The notes under the pieces were generated by a model. The model saw nothing but the letters and a program-made list of their open reading frames with translations. It was not told where the DNA came from and did not search any database. 9,637 nt of DNA from NCBI GenBank assembly GCA_034660015.1, contig JAYEII010000064.1:1-9637 (forward strand). Reading direction: 5' to 3'. The stretch's first letter is position 1, and each line of letters begins with the position of its first letter. The position numbers and the translations under genes were made by a program. This document shows positions 6,509 to 9,637 of the stretch, piece after piece. The DNA comes from QEXZ01 sp034660015. GTDB lineage: Archaea; Halobacteriota; Syntropharchaeia; Alkanophagales; Methanospirareceae.

Positions 6509-7189
6509 TTACTGCGCTATACAAATAACTCCTCCTTTTAGTACAGGAACGACATTATATTTGTCTATCTGAGAAACAAATTCAACATCCTTCTTATAGC
6601 TGATTTCAATCAGATATTTTGCGGTGTTACAGCGGCTGATGCACTCCTTCAAATACGCCTTGTTTATCTCCAATCCATCATTTAGAGTGCTGTAAAGTGC
6701 CATTGCAACTGCAAGGTCCTCTGTTATTCCATGCGTGCTTCCCACAACCAGTAAATTCGCACTCTTACCCCTATCTTCTAATTCGTGCTTAACGGCAGTT
6801 AAATTCAAGCTTGAGCAGATGAACGCACTTTCTGCTTTAGTCAGTATTTCAGTGCTATTAGTTGTTTTTAAGGCAATTTTCTCGATGTTCGATTGTTCAA
6901 TATACCTGAGTAACTCAACGGGAGAATTACCCAGGTCAAAATCGGGCAACTTCACTCCTTTATCTTCCCCCGCCAGGATATATCCCTCTTTTCTTAATCC
7001 AGGAGCCATTTCTTCACTATTTACAGGTATCACCTCTTTTACGCCGTTTGCCAGAGCTGTAACAATTGTGCTCGATGCTCTTAATACATCAATGACCACA
7101 AGGATTTCCTCTATCTCGGTAACCCCTCTGCGCAGAATATTATCGCCACCGATAGTAATTTTAAATTTAGAGTCTGCCAAGTGTATCAC
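6509..7189 (-). CDS. comB: 2-phosphosulfolactate phosphatase (ComB)
   Basis: This Mg-dependent phosphatase hydrolyses (R)-2-phospho-3-sulfolactate to sulfolactate, step two of CoM synthesis from phosphoenolpyruvate and sulfite. Recognisable ComB elements in order are VVIDVLRASSTIVTAL (about residues 31-46), LAGEDKGVKLPDFDLGNSP (about 72-90), LKTTNSTEIL and a late GSTHGITEDLA. The 226-residue length is normal and the C-terminus ends in KGGVICIAQ. The gene overlaps the end of comA by 23 bases in another frame. The start is uncertain. The GTG at 7189 is preceded by GAGG at 8 nt. A TTG at 7180 has the better-matched GGGGTGAT 4 nt upstream, the same geometry as the strong site before the transport operon, and would drop three residues. 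Translational coupling with comA is likely. Confidence 0.93.
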   Translation of the reverse strand: MIHLADSKFKITIGGDNILRRGVTEIEEILVVIDVLRASSTIVTALANGVKEVIPVNSEEMAPGLRKEGYILAGEDKGVKLPDFDLGNSPVELLRYIEQSNIEKIALKTTNSTEILTKAESAFICSSLNLTAVKHELEDRGKSANLLVVGSTHGITEDLAVAMALYSTLNDGLEINKAYLKECISRCNTAKYLIEISYKKDVEFVSQIDKYNVVPVLKGGVICIAQ

Positions 7190-7946
7190 CCCTCAGTCCT
7201 CTTCTCAACGTTTCCAGTGGAATCACATCTTCTGGCTTTATATTGCCAAGGTTAACTTCGGGACTGAGATTAAGTATAAAATAAACCTGCTGGCTCTTTT
7301 CCGGTGCTTCAAACATGATCTCTCTCACTCCTATCCCCTCTGTGAGCCTCTTTACCATGTCTTCCTTTATCTTCCCCTCCTTATCATAGACACCTATACC
7401 TTTTCCTGATTCTCTTGCCTCTATTATTACTTTTGTTGCTCCCGCATCAAGATCACTTTTTGCTTCCTTTATTCGGTAATCTATCATAAGCCCTGCATCT
7501 TCACGTGGATCCTTCTTCCCCACCTCTGTAAATACCTCAAATCCCTTATTTTTACATTTTCTTATTATTTTGCTTCTTTCTTCCCTGCTAATCCGTATAG
7601 AACCATCTGATATTTCAACAGAGCTAAGACCTATCTGATGGGCATACTCAAAAAATACATCTATTTTCCTCTGCAGATAGGCAATCTCAAACAGTGTCCC
7701 GCCATTGCTTACCAGGATGCTGTTGTCCGTATAGAGCTGTATCTTTCTTCTGACTACCTCTTCCGAACAGAGTCTATGCGTGCCCCAGCCCAGCTTAATT
7801 ATATCTATATATTCGGATGCGTATTCCATCAAATCTTGCGCGGCATGATAACCTAAACCCTTATCCAGCACCATTGTAAGCCCTATATCTCTCGGCTTTT
7901 CTGTTCTATTTGCAATGTCTATCATTTCAAATGCCTTTCTTGTCAT
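7167..7946 (-). CDS. comA: Phosphosulfolactate synthase (ComA)
   Basis: This enzyme adds sulfite to phosphoenolpyruvate to give (R)-phosphosulfolactate, the committed step of CoM synthesis. The TIM-barrel family is unmistakable from IGLTMVLDKGLGY, DIIKLGWGT, SNGGTLFE, VEISDGSIRI, EVGKKDP, EARESGKGIG and FEAPEKSQQ, spread over 259 residues, the usual length. The ATG at 7946 has no Shine-Dalgarno but has an AT box about 29 nt upstream, consistent with a leaderless transcript. The gene follows comF after a 120-base space containing an inverted repeat, and overlaps comB. ComA homologs also occur in some bacteria that make sulfolactate, but the adjoining comDE and comF candidate point to true CoM synthesis. 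Confidence 0.96.
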   Translation of the reverse strand: MTRKAFEMIDIANRTEKPRDIGLTMVLDKGLGYHAAQDLMEYASEYIDIIKLGWGTHRLCSEEVVRRKIQLYTDNSILVSNGGTLFEIAYLQRKIDVFFEYAHQIGLSSVEISDGSIRISREERSKIIRKCKNKGFEVFTEVGKKDPREDAGLMIDYRIKEAKSDLDAGATKVIIEARESGKGIGVYDKEGKIKEDMVKRLTEGIGVREIMFEAPEKSQQVYFILNLSPEVNLGNIKPEDVIPLETLRRGLRGDTLGRL

Positions 7947-7970
7947 TGTAGATATAGTATGGCTTTTTTC

Positions 7971-7980
7971 TATTTATTTT
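7971..7980 (-). promoter_or_regulatory. Candidate leaderless promoter of comA-comB
   Basis: On the minus strand AAAATAAATA is centred about 29 nt before the comA ATG. In archaea transcription starts about 25-27 nt downstream of the TATA centre, placing the start almost at the ATG. No Shine-Dalgarno is present, which agrees with a leaderless message. Confidence 0.45.
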
Positions 7981-8001
7981 TGTATCTAACGTATAATTTT
8001 T

Positions 8002-8063
8002 GCCACAGAGTACACAGAGAGCACTGAGTATTTACACTCTGTGTCCTCTGTGGTCTCTGTGGC
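8002..8063. repeat. Imperfect inverted repeat between comF and comA
   Basis: The left arm at 8002-8028 begins GCCACAGAG and the right arm at 8037-8063 ends CTCTGTGGC. The 27-base arms match at about 22 positions by eye, with an 8-base loop, so the RNA would form a long hairpin. It begins 3 nt after the comF stop and could end or stabilise the comF transcript. The ACACAGAG-rich unit is a repeat type I recognise as dispersed in many prokaryotic genomes. It is followed by AT-rich DNA and the comA promoter candidate. Confidence 0.75.
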
Positions 8064-8066
8064 TAA

Positions 8067-9371
8067 TTAACCATTTTTGAATATTTCTCGTTTCTTGACC
8101 TCATTTCCACCCCTCAAATAATCAACTGGTTCTGTGAGCAAGAATTCTTTTTCTACAATCTGATTTTTCAATTTTTTCGCAAGCTCGTTCGCTTTTGACC
8201 TGTTTGACTGTCTTAACGTTATAGGAACCTCCTTATCATATATTTTAATACGCCCCAGGTTGCCTTTGAATGCACCTTCAGAGCATAAATATATGCAGGC
8301 ACCGCAGTTAAAACATCTATTTTCATCAATGCCTTTTGACCTCGAAAAAGCATTGGTAGGACAGTATTTCTCCACATCGCATACATCACATTCAACACAT
8401 TTATCAGCATCAAAATCAAAATGTATTTCTAAATCGGTATTTTGCCACACCGCAGCATAATCGCTCTCTACAAACGGTATTCTATCATGAATATCAGCTA
8501 TTGGCAGCTTCACCTCTTCATCCATAATCTTAAGGTTAGAAAATACTTCGTCGTTAATTACTGGAATTGGAACAGCAATAGAAGTTATGCACTCCGGGCT
8601 GGTTGAAGTGACGAACCCACCCATAAAATCCGCATCCATATCGTGCATATCAGCAATCACCGAAAGATTTGGTTTTTCTTCGCTACTTCTCGTTCCTTCC
8701 CCAATTACGTATCCTGTTGCACCATTTACCATTATCTTTGTCCCAATACCAATTGTTTTTAGCAAAGGGTCGTTTTCCAAGGGGTTAATTTCTCCACTTC
8801 CAGTCACGGAAATTTCTTTGTAAGGTCCCTTTAATCCTGTAACCGAGAAAATACTTCCAACTTCTCCTTCTTCTGGATTCACGAATGCCATATAATTTTT
8901 AAATGAGCTGCGAGTGGTAATCATCCTGGCGAATTGTAAATCTTCTTTATTCACCACTCTTTTGATTATTTTATCGTTGGTTTTTACTTTTACTTCTATT
9001 TGTTTACCTTCCACTATTTCGCGAAATAGATGCCCGCCTCCATACTCATGGTTTGCACAGGCTGTTCCGTAAACGAATACATCCACAATTCCCAGCCTCT
9101 CATTTGGACATGGTCCCGGAAAAGCTGGAATATCGTTCAACCAGACCTTATCTGCTCTCTCAAATTCATTCCTTTCTGCTACGGGTATGGATAAAATTGC
9201 TGCCGTGCCGGACATTATGGCACATGTAGCACAAGTTACTACATCTACGCTTTCCGCGGTAGCCGGCTCTTCATTTCTCACTATCTGCTTAAATTCTTCA
9301 GCAGTAAGAACAATTGCCTCTCCTTTTTTTATCTTTTCGTTTATCCCGGCTACGGTCTTTCTCTTATCCAT
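8067..9371 (-). CDS. comF: DUF39 sulfurtransferase-like protein with C-terminal ferredoxin domain, probable ComF
   Basis: From the ATG at 9371 the protein has 434 residues; a TTG at 9389 is possible but less likely. Residues 1 to about 310 are the DUF39 (homocysteine-biosynthesis) domain, with VTCATCAIMSGTAA (C47, C50), FPGPCPNERLG (C88) and VYGTACANHEYGGGHLFR (C105), the conserved cysteine sites. The C-terminus carries two four-cysteine clusters: C325, C328, C331, C337 (CX2CX2CX5CP) and C353, C356, C359, C363 (CX2CX2CX3C), a 2[4Fe-4S]-type domain. DUF39 members convert an aldehyde plus sulfide to a thiol: aspartate semialdehyde to homocysteine in MA1821/MJ0100, and, as I recall, sulfoacetaldehyde to CoM in MJ1681 (ComF). 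Position directly upstream of comA-comB-comDE, which make sulfoacetaldehyde, favours ComF. A homocysteine role remains possible. No Shine-Dalgarno is seen before the start. Confidence 0.82.
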   Translation of the reverse strand: MDKRKTVAGINEKIKKGEAIVLTAEEFKQIVRNEEPATAESVDVVTCATCAIMSGTAAILSIPVAERNEFERADKVWLNDIPAFPGPCPNERLGIVDVFVYGTACANHEYGGGHLFREIVEGKQIEVKVKTNDKIIKRVVNKEDLQFARMITTRSSFKNYMAFVNPEEGEVGSIFSVTGLKGPYKEISVTGSGEINPLENDPLLKTIGIGTKIMVNGATGYVIGEGTRSSEEKPNLSVIADMHDMDADFMGGFVTSTSPECITSIAVPIPVINDEVFSNLKIMDEEVKLPIADIHDRIPFVESDYAAVWQNTDLEIHFDFDADKCVECDVCDVEKYCPTNAFSRSKGIDENRCFNCGACIYLCSEGAFKGNLGRIKIYDKEVPITLRQSNRSKANELAKKLKNQIVEKEFLLTEPVDYLRGGNEVKKREIFKNG

Positions 9372-9456
9372 CTGTTTTAGTTTTAGCAAAAATGTTTCAA
9401 CAATTAAAAAAGGATGCTAAGAAAAAGAAAATAATTTTTCGCAGAAAAAATCGAAA

Positions 9457-9468
9457 ACTTTATATACG
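9457..9468. promoter_or_regulatory. Canonical archaeal TATA box between comF and the divergent gene
   Basis: ACTTTATATACG preceded by GAAA is a textbook BRE plus TATA element on the plus strand (start expected near 9488). It also reads TATATAAAG on the minus strand, where it would start comF about 65 nt before its ATG. The plus direction leads into about 100 bases without an open frame. The orientation actually used is not determinable here. Confidence 0.45.
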
Positions 9469-9573
9469 TTTATGCTATTGGTATAATGCTGCCCTGTACT
9501 TGAGTATGGGGTGTCTCTAAAAACCGATGTAGTTTCCTGAGGGATATTTTTGTCGGATTTGATATTTAAAAGC

Positions 9574-9582
9574 TTATATATT
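9574..9582 (+). promoter_or_regulatory. Candidate TATA box of the right-edge gene
   Basis: TTATATATT, preceded by A/G-rich TTTAAAAGC, lies about 27 nt before the ATG at 9605. The expected start is within a few bases of that ATG, implying a leaderless transcript. Confidence 0.55.
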
Positions 9583-9585
9583 ATC

Positions 9586-9600
9586 TGTTACAATGTAACA
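9586..9600 (+). promoter_or_regulatory. Perfect 15-bp palindrome, probable operator
   Basis: TGTTACA-A-TGTAACA has two perfect 7-base arms around one central base. It lies exactly between the TATA box and the predicted start/ATG, where a bound dimeric repressor would block transcription initiation. Autoregulation by the gene that begins at 9605, or control by an unlinked factor, are both possible. Confidence 0.6.
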
Positions 9601-9604
9601 ACTA

Positions 9605-9637
9605 ATGAAAAAGGATAAAGTGATACTAACAAGGGTA
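9605..9637 (+). CDS. Start of an unidentified plus-strand gene (partial)
   Basis: The only visible codons read MKKDKVILTRV before the window ends. An in-frame TAA at 9596-9598 just upstream prevents an earlier start. The TATA box and palindrome immediately upstream support a real, regulated, leaderless gene divergent from comF. Eleven residues are too few for a family call. A transcription regulator controlling itself and perhaps the com genes would fit the operator, but that is a guess. Confidence 0.5.
   Translation, partial: MKKDKVILTRV

Noticed and set aside
6735..7409. Open frame of 224 codons on the plus strand across comB and comA
   Set aside because: It lies antisense to two genes with unmistakable ComB and ComA motifs, has no recognisable domain, and is explained by the codon bias of the opposite strand.
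9508..9525. GGGGTGTCTCTAAAAACC as an insertion-sequence end
   Set aside because: It resembles some transposon termini, but no matching inverted end, target duplication or transposase is present in the window.
1..9637. CRISPR array, tRNA or rRNA genes
   Set aside because: No regularly spaced direct repeats and no cloverleaf or ribosomal RNA sequence were seen on either strand.

Overview
The window looks archaeal and related to methanogens or anaerobic alkane/methane oxidisers. It carries genes for coenzyme M (CoM, 2-mercaptoethanesulfonate) synthesis by the phosphoenolpyruvate + sulfite route. Upstream regions hold archaeal TATA-type boxes, and several genes appear leaderless while others have a near-perfect Shine-Dalgarno. 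Ferredoxin-type and radical SAM iron-sulfur proteins indicate an anaerobe. An ANME-1/Syntrophoarchaeia-like origin is a reasonable guess from the gene set and the dispersed repeats, but there is no phylogenetic marker here to prove it. All complete genes lie on the minus strand, so transcription runs from high to low coordinates. One partial plus-strand gene begins at the right edge.

Right half (5137-9371), the CoM module. In transcription order it contains a DUF39 + ferredoxin protein (best read as ComF, the last step sulfoacetaldehyde to CoM), ComA (phosphosulfolactate synthase), ComB (2-phosphosulfolactate phosphatase, overlapping comA) and a fused ComD-ComE sulfopyruvate decarboxylase. 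Only the sulfolactate dehydrogenase step (ComC) is missing from the window. Two intergenic spaces hold long imperfect inverted repeats of types I recognise as widely dispersed in anaerobe genomes (6326-6452 and 8002-8063).

A run of exactly 100 N (5032-5131) separates this from the left half, so the true distance and even adjacency of the two halves are not guaranteed by the sequence.

Left half (1-4875), a tightly packed transport operon. It encodes a lipoprotein-like substrate-binding protein, a SsuC/TauC-type permease, a radical SAM protein with an unusual CX8CX2C cluster motif and a C-terminal CX2CX2C, a second paralogous substrate-binding protein, a SsuB/TauB-type ATPase, and the N-terminus of a TauE/SafE-family membrane protein running off the left edge. 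Two junctions are 4-bp ATGA overlaps and one is a 1-nt gap.

Working model (inference): the left operon imports a small organosulfonate or related organic acid and modifies or cleaves it with a dedicated radical SAM enzyme, with TauE/SafE moving sulfite or a sulfonate. This would feed, spare or recycle the sulfonate pool of the neighbouring CoM pathway. The radical SAM protein inside a two-receptor sulfonate-type ABC operon is the most promising undescribed element. At the far right, a TATA box, a perfect 15-bp palindrome and an ATG are stacked within about 35 bp, suggesting a repressible leaderless gene divergent from comF.
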